Assembly (NCBI GenBank): GCA_027924585.1
Contig: BSBM01000994.1
Coordinates: 12,940,501-13,004,500 of the forward strand
Direction: 5' to 3'
DNA: 64,000 nt
DNA from: Larix kaempferi
Taxonomy: Eukaryota; Streptophyta; Pinopsida; Pinales; Pinaceae
Below the pieces are notes generated by a model that searched no databases, had not been told where the DNA came from, and worked only from the letters and a program-made list of their open reading frames with translations. A program made the position numbers and the translations under genes. This document shows, in pieces, positions 23,070 through 34,399 of this stretch; position 1 is the first letter of the stretch; every line of letters starts with the position of its first letter.

Positions 23070-23440
23070 TAAAAAACAACCTTTCTAAACTCCAAAATCA
23101 AGCAAAATCCGGTTCTAAAAGTGTCAAATCCAAGTTCTAAAAGTACCAAAACCGGTTCCAAAAGTGCCAAAACTGGTTCCGAAAGTTGCAAAACCAATTC
23201 CAAAATTGCCATATCCGATTTTGAAAGTGCCAAAACCAGTTCCGAAAGTGTCAAAACCGATTAAAAAATTGCCAAATCCGATTCCCAAAGTGCCAAATCA
23301 AGGTTCCAAAAGTGAGAATATTGATTCCTAAAGAGCCAAAACTAGTTCCAAAAGTGCCAAATCCAATTCCGAAAGTGACCAAACCGGTCCCGAAAATGCC
23401 AAATCTGTTTCCAAAAGACCCAAATCCAAGTTGCAAAACC
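23070..23440 (-). repeat. Degenerate ~20-22 bp tandem array
   Basis: About seventeen copies of a word like ggttccaaaagtgccaaaac. Read on the minus strand most units encode Phe-Gly-Thr-type tripeptides, so two frames stay open through part of it (23054-23254 and 23251-23442). The unit length varies, breaking frame repeatedly, so a protein is unlikely. A few detached units reappear at 25780-25830. Confidence 0.65.
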
Positions 23441-24435
23441 ATACGTTTTCTTTTGATATTGGTGTATGTATAATATGACGGTCATTTGAAGTTGAATGCC
23501 ATTAACCAACACCCCATTTTTGAATGAAGCTCGAGATAAATGAATGAAGGGGGGGTCAACCCTTCTTTTGCCCACTATTATTTTCATAATAGTTCTAGAT
23601 TGCAAGAAGGGTGGTTCAATCCTTCTTGTGTTCACCATTCTAGATACAGGTGAATTGTCGAATATTAGTGTTCAGAATTATCTACTAAATTAAGGGGCGG
23701 CCAATCCTTCTTATCGTTAGTCGAAAGTCACGATAAATATTTTTTACATGTTATAACATAGGCAATGTCTCGATCCCTACCATATACTGCGAAAGTCGAT
23801 AGTGGGGAAATGTTGTCCCAACCTTCGTAGATTAATTGTTTTCCATTTCTCTTTTAAATGAAGGGTCGACTGACCCTTCTTGTGCTTAGTATTTTTGCAG
23901 TCTTCACCATTCAGGATATACATGAATTGACAGCCTATACTTCGTCGGTTTAATATTTGCACAATTCCCTCATAAATGAACGGTCAGTCAACACTTTGTG
24001 TGTCCAATATTATTTTCATACTAGTTCTGGACTGCTAGAAAGGTCGGCTGACCCTTCTTGTGATTTATATTTTTCCAGTCTTGACCATTCTGGATATACA
24101 TGATTTGATCTCTATTTTGGAAGGCCAAAATCTCATACATGTGAGCCTCAAAGAGAGAACTGACACCATAGGAAGTGATGACATGGCATGTATGATGATA
24201 TGGAATATGTAATGAGGCTAGAAAGAGACATGATGGTGTTCTGGTGTATCATTTAGTTAGTGTTGCAATCTGACATCATTCTCAAAAGTTATGGCAAATT
24301 TGTAAAACTTTGGAAATTGACAAAGTATGGAAAAATTAGTTAAAACTGCTCTGATAGAATACCCACCATAATTCATGGTTTCAGAAAAATTTACGCACCA
24401 TCATATCATGCTATAGCTTGTTGATGTGGCTATCT

Positions 24436-24810
24436 AGTTATACATGATTGTGGATTGCGGGAACTGTTTGAATAATGAATTTGCAACATGTGTCTCCGCA
24501 ACCCTCAAGGCAGATTGCGGATTGCGAAAAATTTGGTTTGTTTTTATTTCGAGTCGTAGCCCCACAACCTGCAATTGCGGATTGCGGGAACGTTGTATAT
24601 ATTTCCAAGCCATTAAACCCCCGCAACTTGTTGAAGCCTTCCCCAGATTAGATCTCAGCTGTCCACTTGTCTTAATGTTACGGCTCAGATTTAACCCGAC
24701 GGAATTAATAAATATGTGGATTTTGGTTCTGTTTCCTTTTATTATTTTTTATCTTCAAAAATTACCTCCTATGTGGATTTTACTGCGAGTTTTTACCAGG
24801 GGTCATTTTC
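24436..24810 (+). repeat. Detached copy of the copy-A leader module
   Basis: The order gattgtggattgcggg, agtcgtagccccacaacc, gatctcagctgtccacttgt, aataaatatgtgg and ttttactgcgagtttttacc matches 3360-3665 upstream of copy A. It is followed directly by palindrome repeat rather than by a gene. Short frames that cross it are readthrough. Confidence 0.6.
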
Positions 24811-25431
24811 GCCATTTTTTCAAGCTTGAATTAAGGGTCGGCCGACCCTTCTCGTGCTTAATATTTTGGTAGTCTTCACCATTCAGGATATACATTAATT
24901 GACAACGTATACTTCGTAGGTTGTATATTTGCACAATCCCCTCATAAATGAAGGCGAGGCTGACCCTTCTATTTCCCACTATTATTTTCATACTAGTTCT
25001 AGATTGACAAAAGGGTCATGTGATCGTTCTTGTGTTCACTAGTCTGGATACAGGTGAATTCCAGGATATTGGTGTTCACAATTATCTACTAAACAAAAGG
25101 GCAACTGACCCTTCTTCTGATTTATATTTTTCCAGTCTTGGCCATTCTCGTTATGCATGAATTGATCACTATTTTGGTAGGCCAAAATCTCACACGATAG
25201 GAAGTGATGACATGGAATGTCTAATGAGGCTAGAAAGATAGATGATGGTGTCCTGGTGCTATCTAACATCATTATGGAAAAGTATGGCATGTTTGTGGAA
25301 CTTTGGAAATTGACAAACTATGGAAAAAGTAGTCAAAACTGCTCTGAGAGAATGCCCGCCATAATTCATGGTTTCAGAAAAATGCACGTACCATCATATC
25401 ATGCTATATATTGTTGAAGTGGCTATATAAT

Positions 25432-25795
25432 TATACATGATTGCAGATCGCGGGAACTATTTGAGTAATGGATTTGCGACATGTGTTTCCTCAACATGCA
25501 ATTTGGATTGCAGATTGCAGAAACTTTGGTTTGTTTTTATTTTGAGTTGTAGTCCCGCAACCCGCAGTTGCAGATTGTGGGAATTTTGTATATATTTCAT
25601 AACAATTAAACCCCCAGAACTCGTCTTGCGCATTCCCCAGATTAGATCTCAGTCGTCGACTTGTCTTAATCTTACGACTCTGAATTAAGCCAATGGAACT
25701 AATAAATATGTTGATTTTGTTTTTGTTTCCTTTTATTATTTTTCATCTTCAAAAATTACCTGCTGTGTGGATTTTACTGCCAAATCCATTTCAAA
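25432..25795 (+). repeat. Second detached copy of the leader module
   Basis: Closely resembles 24436-24810 (ttgcagatcgcgggaactat, gatctcagtcgtcgacttgt, attacctgctgtgtggattt). It ends in a few units of the gccaaatccnnttccaaaa array seen at 23070-23440. Confidence 0.6.
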
Positions 25796-27240
25796 AATTG
25801 CCAAATCCAGGTTCCAAAACCATACTTTTTCTTTTCATATTGCCACTTTTGAAATTGGTTTTTGCATTGTTCCGATATGATAATTATGACGGTCATTTGA
25901 AGTAGTAAAAGATATACAAATTATCAAATGAATCGGTGTCTGCATAATATGACGGTCATTTGAAGTTGTATTTCATTAACCGACACCCCATTTCAAATGA
26001 GGCTCGAGATAAATGAATGAAGGGTCAGCCAACCCTTCTTCTGCCCACTATTATTTTCATAATAGCTCTAGACTACAAGAAGGGTGGTTCAATCCTTCCT
26101 GTGTTCCCCATTCCAGATACAGGTGAATTGTCGGATATTGGTGTTCACAATTATATACTAAAAGAAGGGGTGGCCGATCCTTCTTGTCAGCAGTCAAAAG
26201 TCCCGAGAAATATTGTTTAGGTGCTATAACTTAGGCAATGTCCTGATCCCTACATATACTGTGGAAGTCAGTTGTGGCGAATTGTCATGCCAACCTTCTT
26301 TGATTTAATATTTTTTCACTTCTCTTTTAAATAAAGGATCGGCTGACCCTTCTTGTGGTTAGTATTTGTTCAGTCTTCACTCTTCAAGATATAGATAAAT
26401 TGACAGCCTATACTTCATAGGTTGAATATTTGGACAACTCCCTCATAAATGAAGGGGCAGTCAACCCTTCTTCTACCGAATATTGTCTTCATACTGCTTC
26501 TAGACTACAAGAATGGTCATCTGATCCTTCTTGTGTTCACTAGTCTGGATACAGGTGAATTACTGGATATTCATGTTCACAATTATCTACTAAGCAAAGG
26601 GTCAGTCGACCCTTCTTGTGATTTGCGTTTTTTCAGCCTTGATCATCTTGGTTATACATGAATTGATCTCTATTTTGGTAGGCCAACATCTCACACGTGT
26701 GAACCTCGAAAAGAGAATTGACACCATAGGAAGTGATGATGTGGCATATATGATGACATGGAATGTGTGATGAGACTGGAAAGACACATGATGGTGTTCT
26801 GGTGCTATCATTAAATCAGTGTCTCAATCTGACATGTTGTATGAAAAGTACAAAAACTAGTCTGAGAGAATGCTTGTCATAATCAGGGAAATTTTTAAGG
26901 GCAAAATTTCACCAATTGGCTATTTTTAGGCATTTTTTCAAAAAATAAATTCGTTATTTGGTCATTTTTAGTCTCTAATATCACCTGTATTTACATAAAA
27001 TATGTTTTTTTATCATAATATTCGCCAAAATTTACAAGTTGCAGTAGTAAATTGTATGTTTAATATTTTATATTCACCTACCAATCTATATATATTTTCT
27101 TTCAATCCAAATAATCGCCTAGAATACTATACTTAAGTATACTATTATAATCCTTAAAAAATACACTGGTCATAATTCATGGTTTGAGAAAAATACACGC
27201 ACTATCATATCATGCTATAGCTTGTTGAAGTGGCTATCTA

Positions 27241-27785
27241 GTCATGGTCTCAGTTTGCCTTAATCATTTTTGAGGAGAAAGTTATAAGTCTGCCAAAATA
27301 GGGTTTTAGGATCAACCAAGTTGGAGAAATTCTTGGAAATGACCAAGTGTTGGAAAACTAGTTCAGGTGGCCTTGGGAAAATGCCTGCCGTACCTCATGG
27401 GAGAAGGATAAAAGGGTGGTTAGATCAATGGCTATTTGATAAAGGGTGGTTAGATAGACGGGCCATAATATTTTCATGCCACCAACATGCATGATGTAAT
27501 GGAGGTTTGAGCAGTTACGAAATACCATACCATTGTATGCATGTCGTCTCCACATAATTCCGCAATCAGAGAAAGAGGTAAGGAAAACCAGCATCCCGCG
27601 TTCCGAAACCACCTTTGGTGGTGTATAAAAGAGAAGCGCACGTCAAAATTTGACTTTTGTGTTGCGAATGGTGGAGGATTGGAACATGTATGTGCTACTC
27701 GAAAGCGACAGAGCATAGTTTATTCAACCGGTCCATTCCAGGTAGGTCTTCTTAACTCGTGAAAGTAACTAGAATTATTTACAAA
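27241..27785 (+). other. Upstream region of copy B
   Basis: Not similar to the leader of copy A as far as I can read. A cattccaggtaggtcttctt word at about 27734-27753 resembles a splice donor, so the first exon could lie here. No TATA box is convincing. Frames on both strands at 27358-27762 overlap and are unsupported. Confidence 0.25.
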
Positions 27786-28832
27786 ATGGAAGGAAGTAGT
27801 CAAACCGTCTATCAGAATGTTGAAACTATGAGGATAGGAGAAGCCCTAGTGGACAAAAATACTGACATTCATGACCCCATAATGGTTAAATTCTCAGTTT
27901 CAGAAATCAAAAGCAAGTTGGAGGGTTTATATAAACAAAATTTGGATGTGCACAATGTTTATAAGTCTCGTTTTATCCATTTCTGTCCCGAACAACCTTC
28001 AGGGTTTCCGGAATTCGTTTCATGGTGTGCAGAAAATTATTCTCAAAGTCGAAGAGTCATTATGAATTCATCACAAAAGAAAATTCTTTGCCGTGTAAAT
28101 GCATCTACCGTTAGGAAAGCTCTAGGAGTACCCCTCATTTCCTCCCATGACCAAGAATATTTTGCCAAAGAATCCCTAGTTAGCCAGTACAGAGAGTCAT
28201 CCCCTGAGACTAAACAAACCTTCATGACCAATTGTCTGAAACCTGGCCTTGCCATTGATAACACCCCCTATCCACTTGACATTAATTTCTTTGATGAAAA
28301 TTCACAGTTAGTTTTGTCACTCATTTCATAGTTTTTAGGGTTTGATGATGATTCCATGGTCATAGAGGTCCAGTTAAGTTTGATTTTTAGATTAAGTGTT
28401 GCTAAACCAGAAATGTATTCTGATCAAGTACCCTACCTTAAATTTGATTAATTCTTGGCTCAGAACATCCACTCTCAGTTAGTGAATTTCAACACTTCGA
28501 GACATTTTAGATTCTAGACACACCTGATGAAAATGCTCTTGTTTAGCAGTTGAAAAGATTTACAATTCCCATAATCTATGTTTTTAGAAATAGTGGAAGA
28601 CAATATGTTTAATTTTATGAATTTTATTTTATCAGAAGTATATAGATTGATGTTTGGAGAAATGTTTTCTAGATTATTATTAGAGATGAATAGCCTGAAG
28701 CAATTAAGCCCAAAAAAAGCAATTGGAGACTCGTTTTTAGGGAAGCAAGATACAATAATCAGAATAAAAATAAAGCCTTTGATCACCAAGAGGTTTAAGG
28801 ATTGGCGAAGATGGAAAATTTACTAGAATATG
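27786..28832 (+). pseudogene. Copy B of the long coiled-coil gene, 5' part
   Basis: Begins with ATG 27786 (MEGSSQTVYQNVET). The frame is open to TAG 28329, then continues in the same frame with stops at about 28450, 28516, 28539 and 28566 to 28780. Close relatives of many segments exist in copy C, for example FVSWCAENYSQ versus FVSWCASYYSN and EDNMFNFMNFILSE versus EDNMFNYMNYVLSE. After residues IIRIK the sequence jumps to NKAFDHQEV, which in copy C lies about 95 codons further on, so an internal deletion is present. The gene is then cut by a Copia element at 28833. Function unknown. Confidence 0.75.
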
Positions 28833-29416
28833 TGTTAATGGATACGTAACTTCGGAATGTATTTCATCTATGTATTTTATTGTACTCCTATAGAGATGTA
28901 TTATTCCTCTATACGGAAGTGTCATCATTTGTATTGACAAGTGTCACAAGTGTTGTAACTTGCTGATGGGTTATTAGACCACCTATTGAGGGGTCAGCCC
29001 GGATTAATGTAACCTGGGGTTATTAGGCTAAGTTAGACAAGTCGGCCCCATAAGTTTATTAGGCACGATAGGACAAGTATAAATAGAGATTGGGAGATAT
29101 TTATTTCATTCATCTCATTACTCACTCTTGTATCACTCGGAAAGTGGCGCACATGTGAGGAGGAGGATCAGCTGCTAGGATAAGTCTATCTCTTGTACTT
29201 TGGTTGTACTTTGGTTCTATCATTGTTCATTCTATCTCCGAGGAAGTTGTGGGGTTTTTCACCTTTCTGGTTTTCCCCAGTGAAACTGTGTGTGTCCATT
29301 ATCTTATGTGATTTCTTGATATGTTTGATACATTCTTGATATGATTGATATGTTGTACATGTTATTCTCTGAGTCCAGATCCTAGAGTATGTTGAATTAA
29401 TGCTCAAAATCTAACA
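28833..29416 (+). repeat. 5' LTR of the copy-B Copia element
   Basis: 584 bp from TGTTAATGGATACGTAACTT to CAAAATCTAACA. A TATAAATA box lies at 29078-29085. It contains a small internal duplication, ttgtactttggttgtacttt, absent from the 3' LTR. It matches 37659-38211. Confidence 0.9.
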
Positions 29417-29428
29417 TGGTATCAGAGC
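29417..29428 (+). promoter_or_regulatory. Primer binding site
   Basis: TGGTATCAGAGC immediately follows the 5' LTR and is complementary to the 3' end of initiator methionine tRNA. Confidence 0.9.
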
Positions 29429-29990
29429 TTCCCTGAGAAGAAGACATTGTGCAGTGGTGGAAACTAGGGTTTCTTGTTTATTGGGTTTCTCTCCATAGAT
29501 TTTGGAAAAGCAATAAGGTAGATTGACTCTACTCATCAAGGAGAATCTATTTGTCCAATCAGAATTCAATTCTGAGCACTTTCAGTTTTGGCTCTAAACA
29601 TTAGGGTTTCCACAAAAATAGGAATTTCTTAAATCTAAAGACATAGCTAGAAGCACCTAGGAAAAATCGAAGTTTAGAGCTTTGGATCGAGATTTTTGGT
29701 TGGGTAAAACTCTGGGAAACTCAAACCCTAATTCAGAGTCCTCCTAAGTGAATCTGGGAAGACTAAAAGGCATTTTTGAATGGTGAATCTTTGCATATCT
29801 CAAATTCTGAATATACCTGGTTGATCATCTCATCAAGGCGCATCTTCCTATCCTTTCAAAAATTTGAAATTCACATTTTGAATTTTTAGGGTTTCTCTAA
29901 CAAACCCTAATCTAGAACGAGATCGAGTTTTCAGCAAAACAAGTGGTAAGACCTAAAACTTTTCTATTTCCATTTAAAGTACTCTTGAAG

Positions 29991-32900
29991 ATGTCTCACC
30001 ACACCAAGCTTGAGGGTAATCTTGAAGGGGCTGATAACTTCTGAGCATGGAAGTATAGGATTGGGTTAATCCTCGAAGAAAATGAGTTGGACGCTTATAT
30101 AAATGAAGTGGTCCTTGTCCCAGAAGAAGAAGAGGATAAGGATCTTCACAAGAAGAACTTGGTCAAGGAATAGAGGATCATTGCTAATTCTATCAAAGAT
30201 CATCTCATACCCCATGTGTCTTCCGTAAAGACACCAAAGGAGATGTTTGATTCCGTGACCAAGCTATTTGAAGGGAAGAACATAAATCGGAAAATGACCT
30301 TGAGGAATCAATTGAAGAATATCAAGATCTATAATGCAGAGACTATGCAGTATTATTTCTCAAGGGTCTCCTAGATAAAAGAACAACTTGAAGTTAAGGG
30401 AGAAGATATAGAAAATGGAGAAGTGGTAATGACCACTCTTAATGGCCTTCCTAGGTCATGGGATTCCTTCATCCAAGGAATTTGTGTTAGGAAGAAACTT
30501 ATCACATTTAGTAGACTGTGGGAAGAATGATCACGGGAAGAAGCTCGAATTGTAGCTCAAGAAGAGAAGATGGGGAATGAAGACCAAGCTCTGACAACAC
30601 ACTCCAAAAGACATGGTGATAAGAAGGATCACCATCATGGCAAGAAAGAAAGACATCACCATCAGAATCAGAGAGGTAGTCCCAAACCTCGAAGGAATAT
30701 GTCATATGTCCATTGTTATACATGTGATGAGAAGGGACACTGTTCCAGAGATTGTCTCGGAAATAAGAAATATGGTTCTCACAAGAAGAAGAAATTCAAA
30801 AGAAGACATCATGCTCATGTTCCAAAGGATGATGAACCTCCCAGGAAGAGGGCTAGAGAAGATAGTGGAGATTCTTCAAGCGATGAAGGATATGTTTTGA
30901 TTTCTGCTCTCACTGGAACCATTACTCATGGAAGTAATGATTGGCTTATAGACAGTGGGGCTTCTAAACACATGACAGGATTCAAGGAATCCATTATGAA
31001 CCTATCAGAACATGAGTCACTCCACAAGGTGAAACTTGGGGATGACTATGAGTATCCAATTAAAGGGAGTGGTGAATCCTCCCATAAACTAGACTCTGGA
31101 AAGTCTATGAAGATGAAAGATGTACTTTATGTTCCAGGTCTCAAGATGAATCTACTCTCCATATCTGCACTGGATGCAAAAGCAATGATGGTTGCATTTG
31201 TAGATGGTCAAGTCCTAATGTGGCCAAAGGGTAAGAGTATTGATGATATAGTGGATATTGGAGAGCAAGAGGGAGGATTATACAAATTGAAGGGCCAACC
31301 AGAACAAGCCATGGTCCATGATTTAGTAGAGCCAAGTGAACTTTGGAATAGAAGGCTTGCACACATGCACTATAGGGCATTACTAATTGCAAGCAAAGTT
31401 GTAGAAGGTCTTCCTGAAATCCAGACAAAGCATGAAGGCATTTGCAAAGGTTGTGCAAAGGGAAAGAAGACAAAGAAGACATTTACAAGAAGTGAAAGCA
31501 AGGAAAAAAGAATCTTGGAAATCATCCACTCTGATGTATGCGGTCTGATGTCATCCAGTTCTCTGAGTGGGTATGTATACTATGTTTCCTTCATTGATGA
31601 TTTCTCTAGGAAGACTTGGGTTTACTGCTTGAAGAACAGAGATGAAGTGTTTGACAAGTTTAAGGAATTCAAATCCTTGACAGAAAACAAAACTGACATG
31701 AAGATCAAGATCTTCAGATCCGACAATGGCGGAGAATTTACTTCAGGAGACTTCAAAAAGCTATGCAGTGATTTAGAGATTAAGAGGGAGTTGACTGCTC
31801 CTTACAATCCAAAACAAAATGGGGTTCCCGAAAGAAAGAATAGAACAATCATGGAAGCAGCTAGGGCAATGCTCCATGACCAAGATCTACCTATGCACTT
31901 ATGGGCTGAAGCAGCAAGGACAGCTGTATATGTGCAGAATAGAACACCTCATAAGATACTTGACAACAAAACTCTAGAAGAAGCATTCACTGGTAAGAAA
32001 CCAGAAGTTAGGCATCTCATAATATTTGGTTGTCTAGTATACACTCGCATCCCAAAATAAAAGAGGACAAAGTTAGATCCTTCACGAAAGAAGGGCATAT
32101 TCGTGGGTTACAGTGAAAGCTCGAAAGCTTAGCATGCATCAAATCGAGGAAAATACCAGTTGAAGATAATGAAGAACCCAGAATATCCGGAACTCAAGAC
32201 ACCACCATGAATGAAGCAGTTCCTGAAGAAGAACGTGAAATGGAAGATCCACAACAACTTGTAGATCCACCTCGTGAGAAGGAATCTGACAAGAGGAAAC
32301 CAGCATGGGCTAGAGAGCTCATCCAAGATGCACAAAGGTTTGCTATTCCAGAAGAAGAACAAAGAGAAAGGAAAGGACAAGATCACATACTAGCTATGTT
32401 GCTTTACTCTGTGATACAATGAACAAAGAACCTTCCAGCTATGAAGAAGCTGCAGAAAAGAAAGAATGGAAGGATGCCATGGTGTAGGAATACCAGTTGA
32501 TCATGAAGAATGACATTTGGGATGTGGTCCCAAGACCAGATGGGAGATCTGTGGTGAATTCCAAGTGGATCTATAAGATCAAGCATGCTACAGATGGCAG
32601 CATAGAAAAATACAAAGCTAGGTTTGTAGCTCGTGGCTTCTCCCAGAAAGAAGGGATTGATTATGAAGAGACCTTTGCTCTTGTGGCTAGATACACTTCC
32701 ATCAGATTAGTACTTTCTCTGGATGTAGTGATGAAATGGAAGGTACACCAAATGGATGTCAAGACAGCCTTCTTGAATGGTGTAGTTGAAGAGGAAGTGT
32801 ATGTGGAGCAGCCACTCGGGTTTGAGACACATGATCGAGAGTCACATGTGTGCAAACTAAAGAAAGCCCTGTATGGTTTGAAATAGGCACCCGGGGCCTG

Positions 32901-33105
32901 GTATGGTAGGATAGATGGCTTCCTATCCAGTTTGCGATTTACCAAGAGTAAAGTGGATTCCAACCTTTATTACAAGGTTGAGGAAGGCAATCCAGTAATA
33001 CTACTTTTGTATGTGAATGACATGTTTTTGACAGGTGAGGATGGATTGATTGCCTATAGGAAGAGGAAGCTGGCTATTGAGTTTGAGATGAAGGATTTGG
33101 GTATG
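29991..33105 (+). pseudogene. Copia gag-pol, decayed and truncated in reverse transcriptase
   Basis: Starts at ATG 29991 (MSHHTKLEGNLEGADNF). One frame runs to TAA 32058 with four internal stops in gag (TGA 30042, TAG 30171, TAG 30372, TGA 30528). From 30570 it is open for 496 codons. It contains a zinc knuckle CYTCDEKGHCSRDC, the protease motif DSGASKHMTG and the integrase zinc region (LAHMHYRAL, CKGCAKGK). The integrase D-D-E core follows: HSDVCG, FRSDNGGEF, PERKNR. Frameshifts after 32058 lead to reverse transcriptase in another frame (32497-33105) with WIYKIKHATDGS and QMDVKTAFLNG. The catalytic YVDDM reads YVNDM, and there is a TAG at 32884-32886. Pol breaks at KDLGM where the next insertion begins. 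Not able to encode active enzymes. Confidence 0.9.
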
Positions 33106-34099
33106 TGTTGGGACTCAGAAATGTCCTATTTTCATCCACCTTACCTTCTACTATTCTTCACATTTCATCATCCCATTAACCTTTCATCATACCATTTCCA
33201 TACATATACTTGAGTTTCATCTCATTATTTTCCATTTATTCATTTTAGTATTATAAGTGAATTTATGATTAAATATTGGAAAATAACATGTTTTTCACTA
33301 ATATCTCATGTATGGATGAGCTTTGTAATGTGTAGGAATATGGAAGGATCAATTCAAAGAAAGACTCCTCGAATATCTCCTCCACTTCATGGAGATAGTT
33401 ATTCAAAGAATATTCCAAGGAGAGGATCATGGAGATTTGGTTGGCATATCTTATTTAGGATGTATGAGAAACATGTGGAGAATTTGTGAGAGACATGTGG
33501 AGGATTTGAATGGATCATATTTTGTAATAATAGAAAATTAGTTGGGAGTGGCTGAGAGAATAGTGGATCTATCATTATGAGATGGTTATCTCCTCAAATA
33601 AATTCATGTATAAAAGAGAGTGCCCTCTCTTCATTTTGGGGATATGTAGGTAGTAGTAGATTAGGAGGATATTAGTCTCAAATTGTAGAAGTTAGTCTTG
33701 ACTTTGTAATATGGAGAAGGGGATTCTCAACTTTTGTTCATAATCTAGTTTTGATGATTTGTCATTGATTGGTGTGATGTAAATTAATATTTCTTTGTTG
33801 TTAATGTGAACTCACATGTGTTATATTGTTGCTCTTCATATGTTGTCTTTCTTTTATGCAATTTACTTTCAGCAGTGTGTTTCAGCTTCCAACATTAGAT
33901 TAGCAATTGTGTGTTTCAGCTTAAGGGGTAATGAGATTAGCAATTAGCCATTAGCAAGGGAGGGTTAGATTAGATTAATTCTACTTCATTCCTGCATATA
34001 TTTTGCATGTGCTTCATAAGACTACGAACCTCGGATTGACAAATTAAATGGTCGGGCAAATACTACAATGGAATTAAACGACAATATTTTTGACTAACA
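33106..34099 (+). repeat. LTR of the Gypsy-like insertion
   Basis: About 994 bp with TGTTGGGA at the left and ACTAACA at the right end (inverted TGTT/AACA tips). A TATAAAA box lies at 33609-33615 before an agagagtgccctctcttc block. No partner LTR is present within the window. Confidence 0.7.
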
Positions 34100-34121
34100 T
34101 TTTGGTGCCGTTGCTGGGGAA
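34100..34121 (+). promoter_or_regulatory. Primer binding site of the Gypsy-like insertion
   Basis: tttggtgccgttgctgggga directly abuts the LTR end. It is close to the tggcgccgttgccgggga consensus of plant Athila/Tat elements. Confidence 0.7.
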
Positions 34122-34266
34122 GCACGATGGATTGAAGTGTAGATTTGAATTCCTTCAAGTGTGGTAGTATAAATTTCAATTCCTACAAGTGTGGTAGTGT
34201 ATATTTCAATTCCTGCAAGTGTGTTTTTTTTGCAGCTGTGAAGAGTAATGTTTTTTTGTACAAAGT

Positions 34267-34268
<2 letters not shown>

Positions 34269-34318
<50 letters not shown>

Positions 34319-34350
34319 CTGTTTTTTCTGGAGTGTTTTTTTTTTTTTTT
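34269..34350 (+). repeat. Two long T tracts
   Basis: A run of about 49 T residues at 34270-34318 and a second of about 18 at 34336-34352. Frames over this run (poly-Phe on plus, poly-Lys on minus) are artefacts of the homopolymer. The length is at risk of sequencing or assembly error. Confidence 0.9.
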
Positions 34351-34399
34351 TCTTTCATTTTTGGGTGCTGTAAGAATCCCTTTTTCAAAATGATTTAAG

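Larger units (their letters stand above)
23520..27240 (+). repeat. Segmental array of palindrome repeats and associated modules
   Basis: Three palindrome blocks (about 23520-24090, 24825-25170, 25985-26660) alternate with three copies of a module. The module starts ttgatctctattttggtagg, runs through caccataggaagtgatga and ends at atcatatcatgctatagctt (24105-24435, 25150-25432, 26660-27240). The leader module is inserted after the first two. The palindromes here use a longer spacer variant (caccattctggatacaggtg) than those near copy A. The block reads as repeated local duplication of one element's non-coding parts. No gene within. Confidence 0.6.

Noticed and set aside
34145-34393. Poly-Phe and poly-Lys frames
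   Set aside because: They are translations of a ~49-base T run and neighbouring T tract.
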